The notes below the pieces were generated by a model that saw only the letters and a list, made by a program, of their open reading frames with translations, was not told the origin of the DNA and did not search any database. A program made the position numbers and the translations under genes. Source: Prevotellaceae bacterium (GTDB lineage: Bacteria > Bacteroidota > Bacteroidia > Bacteroidales > UBA932). Taken from it: a DNA stretch of 8,980 nt. Below, in pieces: positions 1 through 6,180 of this stretch (position 1 is the first letter of the stretch; every line of letters begins with the position of its first letter). The stretch covers positions 1 through 8,980 of the forward strand of contig JAITKG010000014.1 of the NCBI GenBank assembly GCA_031278495.1, read 5' to 3'.

Positions 1-723
1 TATACGACTGCTTTGCTTTCGGCTTCTGCCGCCTATACGGTAAACGTGAAAAATGCCAACAATTGCGAAAGCAATACGGCAAGCGGGAATATCATGGTAA
101 ATTATCCGGGTACGAACGGGCAAGCTGCACATGCAACCTGTGGCTGCGCTACGGGAACAACCAACTGCAGCGGCACATGCAAAACCACCGGAAATTATAC
201 CACCGATGACGGCGCATGTACCGGCGCTTGCAATACGGCGTATAGACAGCAGCGCAATGCGTGCGGTACGGTGATAAATGCAAAGTACAGTACCTATACC
301 AACACCAGTTGTAAGACGCCATATTCCTACACCGATGACGGCGAGTGTACAGGAACTTGCAATACGGCTTATGTGCAACAACGCAATGCTTGCGGCACGG
401 TTAACAATGCAAAGTACAGTACCTATACCAACCCCAGTTGTAAGACGCCATATTCCTACCCCAATGACGGCGAATGTACCGGCGTATGCAATAAAGCGTA
501 TACGCAACAGCGCGATGCTTGCGGTTCAGTTATAAATGCAACATACAGTACCTATACAGAAAGCTCCTGCGTGGATGGCTGCTCAAATTGCGACCTCTAC
601 ATCTGGTGGGTGGACTACGATGCGTGTATGTCTGAAACCACATGGGGATCCAGTGCATGCATACTTTATGCTAATAACGGAGGTGATTGTAATTTTACTA
701 GTCTCCCGCCGTATTACAAGTAG
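1..723 (+). CDS. Cysteine-rich tandem-repeat surface protein, C-terminal part (5' end outside window)
   Basis: The frame is open from base 1 to a TAG at 721-723, giving 240 residues; the start lies left of the window. I do not recognise the family. The first ~35 residues (with YTVNVKN and VNYPGTNG) look like the end of an Ig-like/PKD-type extracellular domain of the kind common in large Bacteroidota surface proteins. A short Cys/Gly/Thr linker follows, then three tandem repeats of 44, 43 and 43 residues, each with four cysteines and the pattern C-x(11-12)-DG-x-C-TG-x-C-N-x-AY-x-QQR-x-ACG-x-V ending in YSTYT. The ~51-residue tail is also Cys-rich and holds YIWWVDYDACM. The many paired cysteines and lack of a hydrophobic core suggest disulfide-stabilised modules outside the cytoplasm. 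No membrane segment and no clear type IX secretion C-terminal domain is seen. Function is unknown; adhesion or surface display is only a guess. Confidence 0.85.
   Translation, partial: YTTALLSASAAYTVNVKNANNCESNTASGNIMVNYPGTNGQAAHATCGCATGTTNCSGTCKTTGNYTTDDGACTGACNTAYRQQRNACGTVINAKYSTYTNTSCKTPYSYTDDGECTGTCNTAYVQQRNACGTVNNAKYSTYTNPSCKTPYSYPNDGECTGVCNKAYTQQRDACGSVINATYSTYTESSCVDGCSNCDLYIWWVDYDACMSETTWGSSACILYANNGGDCNFTSLPPYYK
178..567 (+). repeat. Three tandem 129-132 bp coding repeats
   Basis: The units start at 178, 310 and 439 and each begins with a Cys codon. The second and third are 129 bp and the first is one codon longer (132 bp). The DNA is nearly identical over long stretches: the segment around 281-330 recurs around 410-459 with about one mismatch. 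Amino-acid identity is high, with changes mainly at the residues beside the cysteines. Such low divergence at the DNA level points to recent duplication or ongoing gene conversion, so unit number may differ between strains. Confidence 0.9.
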
Positions 724-818
724 TCGAGGATGTGGTTAAGTGGGGCATGAAGGTGATGAGAATGGGATAACTATTTTTATATTAAAGTAAAAATAACCAG
801 AAATTAAAAGTTAGAATA

Positions 819-879
819 GCGTTTCCATCAAACGCCACCTTCGTTGCGCCGTGTCCCTGTTGGGGTTTTATCGCGCAAC
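819..879. repeat. Two adjacent inverted repeats (hairpins) in the gene-free stretch 724-1299
   Basis: The first hairpin has arms GCGTTT (819-824) and AAACGC (830-835) with a 5-nt loop. The second has arms GTTGCGC (843-849) and GCGCAAC (873-879), enclosing a smaller CCC/GGG stem at 855-857 and 862-864. Neither is followed by a convincing T-run on the plus strand. They lie just beyond the three hairpins of the proposed minus-strand RNA and could be its 3' extension, a processed 3' end, or independent transcript-end structures. Nothing recognisable was found between the TAG at 723 and 819. Confidence 0.6.
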
Positions 880-904
880 CATGAAATAATAAAAATGTTC
901 TCGA

Positions 905-1053
905 CATAGGTAAAACAGGGGTAAATAAATATAGCCCCTGTTTCTGCCGTTCAATACGAAACATTACAACGAATATTGAACGGTTAAGGCGCCCAAGGCA
1001 CCCGAAAAGGAGCTATAATACAGTTCCGGCGTCCAGGCGCCTTTTTGTATTAA
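905..1053 (-). ncRNA. Candidate structured small RNA, three consecutive hairpins
   Basis: Read on the minus strand from a transcription start expected near 1053, the RNA would contain three stems with only 2-3 nt between them. Stem one is a long bulged hairpin, 1043 to 986, closed by GGCGCC on both sides, with inner pairing GGAACT (1027-1022) to AGCTCC (1014-1009). Stem two is a perfect 10-bp stem, CCGTTCAATA (983-974 read leftward) with TATTGAACGG (956-947). Stem three is a 9-bp stem, AAACAGGGG (943-935) with CCCCTGTTT (921-913), followed by one more T, which could be a weak terminator. A good promoter lies directly upstream on the same strand. The opposite direction is possible, because stem one is followed by TTTTT (1042-1046) on the plus strand, but no plus-strand promoter was seen. 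I found no tmRNA, SRP RNA or RNase P signature. A 6S-like RNA is conceivable but unproven. Confidence 0.45.
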
Positions 1054-1058
1054 GATGA

Positions 1059-1091
1059 CAAAAGTACGAAAAAATAATAACACTATGCAAA
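1059..1091 (-). promoter_or_regulatory. Minus-strand sigma-ABfr-type promoter for the candidate RNA
   Basis: On the minus strand TTTG (1091-1088) is followed after 21 bases by TACTTTTG (1066-1059), matching the Bacteroidota pattern TTTG-N(19-21)-TAnnTTTG. The spacer is AT-rich. Transcription would begin near 1053, immediately before the GGCGCC-closed hairpin. No protein gene lies in that direction before the oppositely oriented repeat-protein gene, which is why a non-coding product is proposed. Confidence 0.5.
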
Positions 1092-1127
1092 TAAAATTAA
1101 GAGGGGTACAAATCCGGCTGTTTTTAC

Positions 1128-1167
1128 TGCATGCAACAGCGCATTAAAATGCCGCGCTGTGGCTGCA
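1128..1167. repeat. Inverted repeat between the RNA locus and bamA
   Basis: Arms ACAGCGC (1136-1142) and GCGCTGT (1154-1160) form a 7-bp stem. It extends outward by TGCA (1132-1135) with TGCA (1164-1167) across a 3-nt bulge. The inner GCAT/ATGC can pair alternatively around a TAAA loop. It lies about 90 bp upstream of the bamA -7 element. It could be an operator-like dyad or the end of an unmapped transcript; no T-run follows. From there to about 1225 the sequence is GC-rich, with no ORF that looks real. Confidence 0.4.
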
Positions 1168-1231
1168 TTTGTTGTGGGCGGCGGCGTTGCGGTAAGGTGT
1201 AATTTGAATTGCGCCCGCCGGCAAAAAGAAT

Positions 1232-1262
1232 TTTAGCATTTATCATTTATTTAGTATATTTG
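1232..1262 (+). promoter_or_regulatory. Probable bamA promoter
   Basis: TATATTTG at 1255-1262 fits the TAnnTTTG -7 consensus. A T-rich block at 1231-1235 is at the right distance (19-20 bases) for a poor -33 element. Transcription would start near 1268, giving a leader of about 32 nt with no Shine-Dalgarno sequence before the ATG at 1300. Confidence 0.55.
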
Positions 1263-1299
1263 CATCCTGTTTCCGAAAAATGATAGTAGAACAATTTTC

Positions 1300-3870
1300 A
1301 TGAGGTATTTCCTGAATATAATCGCCGGACAAATCATCTTTATTCCGGTATTCCTGTCCTGTATAACGGCGGCTGCCCAGCCGGCGGACAGCGTACAACT
1401 CGAAAAACAAACGCCGGCAGATAGCGTGCCATTGCAGGGATCGCCTGTGACGTTTAATTACAACGACCCGCAAACCTACGTCGTTGCCGACGTTACCATT
1501 TCCGGCGTAAAATATTATACTACCGAACAGATTCTTTCGCTGGTCGGTTTGTCCGTCGGCGACACGGTGATGATTCCCGGCGACCAGTTGTCGCAAATTG
1601 CCCGCAAACTTTGGGCGATGCGTTATTTTTCCGATATTTCAATTACCGCCCCGCGCGTGGCAGGCGACCGGGTGTACCTGAATATCCACCTTGCCGAACG
1701 CCCCCGCGTGTCGCAGTGGTCATTCAGCGGCGAGGGCGTTAAGAAAAGCGCGAAGGAAGACCTGGCGGAACGCCTGAAACTGCGGCGCGGCAGCGAATAT
1801 TCCGAATACGTAATAAATACGTCGATTGACCTGATAAAAAAATATTATGCCGAAAAAGGTTACCTGAACGCCGAAGTCAATGTAATCCAGCAAAACGATA
1901 CGGTGGTGAATAATGCCATCCGGGTTACTTTTGACATTGACAGGAAAAACAAAGTAAAAATCAAACAAATCGACTTTGAAGGCAATGCCGCACTTTCCGA
2001 CGGGAAACTGGCGCGGGCGATGAAAAAGACAAAAGCGAATACGTTGCGGAATTTTTTCAGCAGCAAAAAATTTAACGCCGAAGAATTTGAAAACGACAAG
2101 GAAAATATTATCACCGCCTATAATGAAAAAGGCTACCGCGATGCGCAAATCCTGGCGGATTCGGTATATACCATCAACGAAAAGCGGCTGGGCATCAAGC
2201 TGACGGTGGATGAAGGGAAACAATATTATTTCAGGAATATCACATGGGTGGGCAATACCAAATTGCCGTCGGAAATATTGGACAACATTTTAGGCATTGA
2301 AAAAGGCGACGTGTACGACCGCGTGTTGCTGGAGAAAAAACTGAACAGCGATCAGGCTTCCGTGAGCACGTGGTATTCCGATAACGGATACCTGTTTTTT
2401 CAGGTTGACCCCGTAGAAGTAGCGGTAGACGGCGATTCGATAGACTTTGAAATGCGGATATACGAAGGCGAACAGGCAATATTCAAACGGATAAATATCA
2501 CGGGCAATATAAAAACCAATGAACGGGTCGTTCGCCGCGAACTGTACACCAAGCCGGGTTACCTGTGGAGCCGTACGGCATTTGAACGCTCCCTGCGCGA
2601 ACTGGCTTCGGGCGGAAACTTTGAACCGGAGAAAATAATGTCGCCGGAAGGATTCCGGGTCGTGCCCAACCCGCAGGACAACACGGTTGACCTCTCTTAT
2701 ATCCTGACGGAAAAAGCCAACGACCAGCTGGAACTCTCCGGCGGTTGGGGCGGGAACACATTCGTAGGCACTGTAGGCGTACGGTTCACGAATTTTTCGA
2801 TTCGCCGCTTCTTTAAGAAAAACGCCTGGCGTCCGGTGCCGTCGGGCGACGCGCAAACGCTGGCATTGCGCCTGCAAATACAGGGAACGTATTATACCGC
2901 GTTTTCCGTGCAATTCGTAGAGCCCTGGCTGGGCGGCAAAAAACCAACCTCCCTGTCGCTGACGGCTTATTTTACGCGGGAAACGAACGCTTCCTATTAT
3001 TTCCAAACCGTCGACCAGTGGATGGAAACACTCGGTCTGTCGGCAGGCATCGGCACCCGCCTGCAATGGCCGGATTCGTATTTCCAACTTTACAATGAAT
3101 TGAGTTTCCAACGCTATCGCTTGTACAACTGGCCGGAAAGTTATTATGGCTTCTCGGATGGCTTGTCGCATAATATTAACTACCGCATTGTATTCAGCCG
3201 CAATTCTACCGACCAGCCGTTTTATCCGCGCAAGGGTTCGGAGTTTTCACTGGGTTTGCAGATCACGCCGCCCTATTCGCTGTTCCGCGGTAATGTGGAT
3301 TACAGCGCCATGTCGGCAGGGGAAAAATATAAATGGATAGAATACCACAAGTGGACGTTCAAAGGCGCATTGTACACGCAGCTTGTCGGCGACCTGGTGA
3401 TGTTTGCGCGGGTGCAGTTCGGCTATCTTGGCTTCTTCAAACGGAGTTTGGGTTACTCGCCGTTTGAAGGCTTTATACTTGGCGGCGACGGCATGTCGGG
3501 CTACAACCGCTATGGACAGGAAAATATCGCCCTGCGCGGCTACGCCAATTCGTCCATCACGCCATTGGTAAACGGCGCATACGCCGGCCACGTGTATGAC
3601 AAGTTTACGCTGGAATTGCGGCATCCCGTTATTATGGAACAGCAGGCTTCTATTTATGCCTGCCTGTTTCTCGAAGGCGGCAACGCATGGTCGGATATAA
3701 AGCAATTTAATCCGTTTGCTATTAAACGCGCTGCCGGCGTAGGCGTCAAAGTAATGTTGCCGATTGTCGGTATACTCGGCATCGACTGGGGCTATGGTTT
3801 CGACACGGTTGTCGGCAACTCCGAAGCCAATGGCAGTAACTTTGCCTTTACTTTCGGCATGCAGTTTTAG
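1300..3870 (+). CDS. bamA: Outer membrane protein assembly factor BamA
   Basis: This is the essential Omp85 protein that folds and inserts beta-barrel proteins into the outer membrane. At 856 residues it has the usual length for the phylum. Residues 1-27 form a signal peptide (cleavage probably after TAAA). Five POTRA domains follow, at roughly 60-134, 135-214, 217-305, 308-390 and 393-472, each with the typical beta-strand then G-N/G-x opening such as FEGNAAL, WVGNTKL and ITGNIKT. The barrel runs from about 475 to 856. The conserved LRGY motif of loop L6 is at 745-748, and the chain ends in the beta-signal-like AFTFGMQF with a terminal Phe. The ATG at 1300 is chosen because it starts a good signal peptide 38 bp after a -7 element. 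The skp gene follows after 29 bp, so both are probably co-transcribed. The N-terminal Cys21 is not in a good lipobox. Identification is secure. Confidence 0.97.
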   Translation: MRYFLNIIAGQIIFIPVFLSCITAAAQPADSVQLEKQTPADSVPLQGSPVTFNYNDPQTYVVADVTISGVKYYTTEQILSLVGLSVGDTVMIPGDQLSQIARKLWAMRYFSDISITAPRVAGDRVYLNIHLAERPRVSQWSFSGEGVKKSAKEDLAERLKLRRGSEYSEYVINTSIDLIKKYYAEKGYLNAEVNVIQQNDTVVNNAIRVTFDIDRKNKVKIKQIDFEGNAALSDGKLARAMKKTKANTLRNFFSSKKFNAEEFENDKENIITAYNEKGYRDAQILADSVYTINEKRLGIKLTVDEGKQYYFRNITWVGNTKLPSEILDNILGIEKGDVYDRVLLEKKLNSDQASVSTWYSDNGYLFFQVDPVEVAVDGDSIDFEMRIYEGEQAIFKRINITGNIKTNERVVRRELYTKPGYLWSRTAFERSLRELASGGNFEPEKIMSPEGFRVVPNPQDNTVDLSYILTEKANDQLELSGGWGGNTFVGTVGVRFTNFSIRRFFKKNAWRPVPSGDAQTLALRLQIQGTYYTAFSVQFVEPWLGGKKPTSLSLTAYFTRETNASYYFQTVDQWMETLGLSAGIGTRLQWPDSYFQLYNELSFQRYRLYNWPESYYGFSDGLSHNINYRIVFSRNSTDQPFYPRKGSEFSLGLQITPPYSLFRGNVDYSAMSAGEKYKWIEYHKWTFKGALYTQLVGDLVMFARVQFGYLGFFKRSLGYSPFEGFILGGDGMSGYNRYGQENIALRGYANSSITPLVNGAYAGHVYDKFTLELRHPVIMEQQASIYACLFLEGGNAWSDIKQFNPFAIKRAAGVGVKVMLPIVGILGIDWGYGFDTVVGNSEANGSNFAFTFGMQF

Positions 3871-3899
3871 TTAAAGAAACACTATAAAAATATACTATT

Positions 3900-4418
3900 A
3901 TGAAACGCATTTTACTACTCGTAGCTTTTGCCGGCGTGGCACTGTCCGCAATAGCGCAAAACACCAATAAAGTGGGATACGTCAGCACGGAATATATTTT
4001 AAAGAAAATTCCTGCTTACAAAACGGCGCAAGACCAGTTAGACAAACTTTCCCAGCAATACGAAAAAGAAATTGAAACACGGTATGCCAGTTTGGAAGAA
4101 CTCTACAAAAAATACCAAGCCGATAAGGTATTGCTGACCGACGATATGAAACAACGCCGCGAAAATGAAATTATCACCAAAGAAAAAGAAACAAAAGACC
4201 TGCAACGCCAATATTTCGGGCAGGACGGCACGTTGGACAAAAAGAAAACAGAATTGCTCAATCCCATTATCGAGCAAATAAAAAATGCAGTGAAAGAAGT
4301 AGCCACGCAAGACGGCTATGCTGTTATCATCGACATTACCTCCAATCCTTCCGTGCTGTATACCGCCCCGCGCTTCGACCTGAGCGATAAGGTGCTGGGG
4401 AAGCTGGGCTATAAGTAA
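3900..4418 (+). CDS. skp: Periplasmic chaperone Skp/OmpH
   Basis: OmpH/Skp proteins are periplasmic trimers whose coiled-coil arms hold unfolded outer-membrane proteins on their way to BamA. The protein has 172 residues. It starts with a signal peptide (residues 1-20, cleaved after AIAQ or just before), then the family's opening strand KVGYVSTEYIL. A charged helical coiled-coil stretch rich in K, E and Q spans about 40-125. The C-terminal part returns to the core with GYAVIIDITSNPSVLYT and ends at LGKLGYK. The order bamA-skp with a 29-bp gap fits a shared transcript. Only one copy is present here, while many Bacteroidales carry two OmpH genes in tandem after bamA. The leader is AT-rich with no Shine-Dalgarno sequence. 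The stop is only 28 bp from the convergent thiL stop, with no clear terminator between them. Confidence 0.95.
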   Translation: MKRILLLVAFAGVALSAIAQNTNKVGYVSTEYILKKIPAYKTAQDQLDKLSQQYEKEIETRYASLEELYKKYQADKVLLTDDMKQRRENEIITKEKETKDLQRQYFGQDGTLDKKKTELLNPIIEQIKNAVKEVATQDGYAVIIDITSNPSVLYTAPRFDLSDKVLGKLGYK

Positions 4419-4446
4419 AGCCGTATACTTGCATCTCTTAAAATCG

Positions 4447-5481
4447 TTAGTCCGCCTTCCAGCCTTGCGCGGTCAATGCTACTGCCTGGTTGTCGGGCGT
4501 AAGGAGGTATGCGCCTTCGGATGCATCGCACAAGTGCCCGATAACGTCCACGTCCGGCAGTTCCTTGCAGATAGTGTCATACAGCGAAACCGGCACGGTG
4601 AACAGCAGTTCGTAATCGTCGCCGCCGTGCAGGGCGGCAGTAACTGCGTCAATGTGTATTTCATCTGCAAACCGGAACGTTTCCGACGAAATGGGCAGGC
4701 GTTCCAAATAAATGCGCACGCCGCACTTCGATTGCCTGCACAGGTGCAGCGCATCCGACGCCAGCCCGTTGCTCACGTCAATCATTGACGTGGGGACAAT
4801 ATGCTGCTGCGCCAGCGCAGCAATAATATCTTTTCGCGCTTCGGGTTTTAAGTGGCGTTGCAAAATATAATCGAAGCCTTCGAGTTGGGGCTGTTTCTGC
4901 GGGTTTCCATCAAACACGCGCTTTTCGCGTTCGAGCAGTTGCAAGCCCATGTAAGCCGCGCCCAAGTCGCCGGTAAGGCACAGCAGGTCGGTTTTTTTCC
5001 CGCCGGAACGGTACGTCAGTTTTTCTTTCGGCGCTTCGCCGATAGCGGTAATGTGCAACGCCAAGCCGGTTAAAGAAGTAGTCGTATCGCCGCCTGCCAG
5101 TTCCAGCCCGTAGCGTTCACAGGCAATTTTCACGCCGGCGTACAGTTCTTCGACGTCTTCCACAAAAAAGCGTTTGGACAAACCAATGGAAAGCAAGATT
5201 TGGCGCGGCGTTGCGTTCATTGCATAAATATCGCTGACGCCAGCCGTAACCAATTTATAGCCGAGATGTTTCAGCGGCGTGTAGGTTAAATCGAAATGGA
5301 CGCCTTCCAAAAATAATTCGGCAGACACTACTGTTTCCGCATTTTCGTAGCGGATAACCGCCGCATCGTCGCCAATGCCTTTCACGGTGGAAGGTTGTTT
5401 GAGTTCAACGATTTCTGCCAGCCGGTCAATCAACCGGAATTTGCCAAGCGCGGTAATAGCCGTTTTTTCGGATGCGTTCAT
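4447..5481 (-). CDS. thiL: Thiamine-monophosphate kinase ThiL
   Basis: ThiL phosphorylates thiamine monophosphate with ATP to give the cofactor thiamine diphosphate, the last step of thiamine synthesis, in the cytoplasm. The protein has 344 residues, normal for the family, with the PurM/AIRS-like fold. Visible motifs are GIGDDAAV (35-42), LEGVHFD (58-64), VSDIYAMNATP (82-92), AGGDTTTSLTG (129-139), TGDLGAAYMGLQLL near the middle, IDVSNGLASD (234-243) and GGDDYELLF near the C-terminus. Three places depart from what I remember as the rule. The residue expected to be Asp in the 'TTD-x-L-x-EGVHF' segment is Glu55, the Thr before it is Ala54, and the second Asp of the DxSDGL motif is Asn238 (codon at 4770-4768). 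The equivalent positions bind Mg-ATP in studied enzymes, so activity should not be taken for granted. The rest of the sequence looks intact. The gene stands alone, with no other thiamine gene or TPP riboswitch in view. Confidence 0.94.
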   Translation of the reverse strand: MNASEKTAITALGKFRLIDRLAEIVELKQPSTVKGIGDDAAVIRYENAETVVSAELFLEGVHFDLTYTPLKHLGYKLVTAGVSDIYAMNATPRQILLSIGLSKRFFVEDVEELYAGVKIACERYGLELAGGDTTTSLTGLALHITAIGEAPKEKLTYRSGGKKTDLLCLTGDLGAAYMGLQLLEREKRVFDGNPQKQPQLEGFDYILQRHLKPEARKDIIAALAQQHIVPTSMIDVSNGLASDALHLCRQSKCGVRIYLERLPISSETFRFADEIHIDAVTAALHGGDDYELLFTVPVSLYDTICKELPDVDVIGHLCDASEGAYLLTPDNQAVALTAQGWKAD

Positions 5482-5496
5482 TATACAAATTTTTTA

Positions 5497-5504
5497 CAAA
5501 AATA
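5497..5504 (-). promoter_or_regulatory. Possible thiL -7 element
   Basis: Minus-strand TATTTTTG (5504-5497) fits TAnnTTTG. It lies 15 bp before the thiL ATG at 5481 and would give a leader of only about 10 nt. No good -33 element is visible. Confidence 0.4.
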
Positions 5505-5517
5505 GCTTAAATTTTCG

Positions 5518-5525
5518 TATCTTTG
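5518..5525 (+). promoter_or_regulatory. Probable -7 element for the marC-family gene
   Basis: TATCTTTG (5518-5525) matches TAnnTTTG exactly at the fixed positions and lies 22 bp before the ATG at 5548. The -33 region is T-rich but poor. It faces away from the proposed thiL element only 13 bp away, so the two promoters would share DNA. Confidence 0.55.
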
Positions 5526-5547
5526 TCGCTCCTGAAATAAAAATAAT

Positions 5548-6132
5548 ATGTGGCTACATTTGGATATTCAAGAGATATTGACAGCATTCATGGTGCTTTT
5601 CGCGGTAATAGACGTTACCGGTTCTATTCCGATTTTTGTTAATTTATCCGGTTCGGGGAAAAAAATTCATGCCGGACGTGCAGCGTCCCTTTCACTGGCG
5701 CTGGTGGTTCTGTTCCTTTTTGCAGGCGAGGGAGTGCTAAAATTATTCAGTACGGATATTGCTTCGTTTGCCGTCGCCGGCTCGTTGATACTTTTTACCC
5801 TTGCGATAGAAATGACGCTTGACGTCGAACTGTTCCGCAACACCGCACCGGCAGGATATACGACGTTTATCCCGATAGTATTCCCGTTAGTGGCGGGTCC
5901 CGGCACTTTAACCACTACCCTGTCGCTGCGGGCGGAATGCCACACCGCCAACATTATTATTGCCATTGCCATGAATATGGCTATCCTCTATTTCGTGTTG
6001 AAAAAAACGTATCTCGTGGAAAGGATTATCGGCAAAGGCGGTATTTATGTGTTGCGGAAATTTTTTGGAATTATTTTAATCGCCATGTCTGTACGGCTGT
6101 TTGTGTCCAACATCCGCGTACTACTTGGTTAA
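5548..6132 (+). CDS. MarC-family integral membrane protein
   Basis: The protein has 194 residues, close to the ~200 of the MarC (UPF0056) family, with about six hydrophobic segments. Family marks are AVIDVTGSIPIF in the first membrane segment (about residues 19-30), SLILFTLAIEM in the third, FPLVAGPGTLTT (residues about 112-123, the most conserved block), and a final segment with GIILIAMSVRLFV. The ATG at 5548 is preferred over the Met a few codons on because the first membrane helix needs these residues and a -7 element lies just upstream. The biochemical role of the family is unknown; despite the historic name, multiple antibiotic resistance is not an established function. The transporter gene follows after 48 bp in the same direction, so the two may share a transcript. 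Confidence 0.93.
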   Translation: MWLHLDIQEILTAFMVLFAVIDVTGSIPIFVNLSGSGKKIHAGRAASLSLALVVLFLFAGEGVLKLFSTDIASFAVAGSLILFTLAIEMTLDVELFRNTAPAGYTTFIPIVFPLVAGPGTLTTTLSLRAECHTANIIIAIAMNMAILYFVLKKTYLVERIIGKGGIYVLRKFFGIILIAMSVRLFVSNIRVLLG

Positions 6133-6145
6133 GTTAACATTCAGC

Positions 6146-6155
6146 GCGCCGGCGC
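6146..6155. repeat. GC-rich palindrome between marC-family and transporter genes
   Basis: GCGCCGGCGC is a perfect 10-bp palindrome in the 48-bp spacer. There is no T-run after it, so it does not look like a terminator. It may be chance in a GC-rich patch. Confidence 0.4.
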
Positions 6156-6180
6156 CGGAATCAGAAATTAAAAATCAGTT

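Noticed and set aside
178..567. Possible CRISPR-like array
   Set aside because: The repeats are contiguous, codon-phased and translated as protein modules; there are no spacers.
782..964. 60-codon minus-strand frame over the hairpin region
   Set aside because: It runs through two strong inverted repeats. The peptide has no recognisable features, and the DNA structure explains the region better.
1055..1147. 30-codon plus-strand frame starting MTKVRKNNNT
   Set aside because: It begins inside the minus-strand promoter, is very short and lysine/asparagine-biased from AT-rich DNA, and shows no ribosome-binding context or family.
1360..1362. Cys21 of BamA as a lipidation site
   Set aside because: The preceding residues (V-F-L-S) do not form a good lipobox, and a normal signal-peptidase I site (TAAA) lies a few residues later, as usual for BamA.
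2290..3171. Long minus-strand open frame (293 codons) inside bamA, with others at 1720-2223 and 3247-3705
   Set aside because: These are antisense shadows of a certain bamA gene. They are rich in Arg, Phe and Gln with no recognisable domain and no promoter or leader.
4419..4446. Terminator between convergent skp and thiL
   Set aside because: The 28-bp gap contains no stable stem followed by a T-run on either strand.
4429..4788. 119-codon plus-strand frame over the 3' half of thiL
   Set aside because: It is antisense to conserved ThiL motifs and has no recognisable protein signature.
5482..5547. TPP riboswitch before thiL
   Set aside because: The spacer is only 66 bp, contains no CTGAGA or other TPP core motif, and the proposed leader is about 10 nt.
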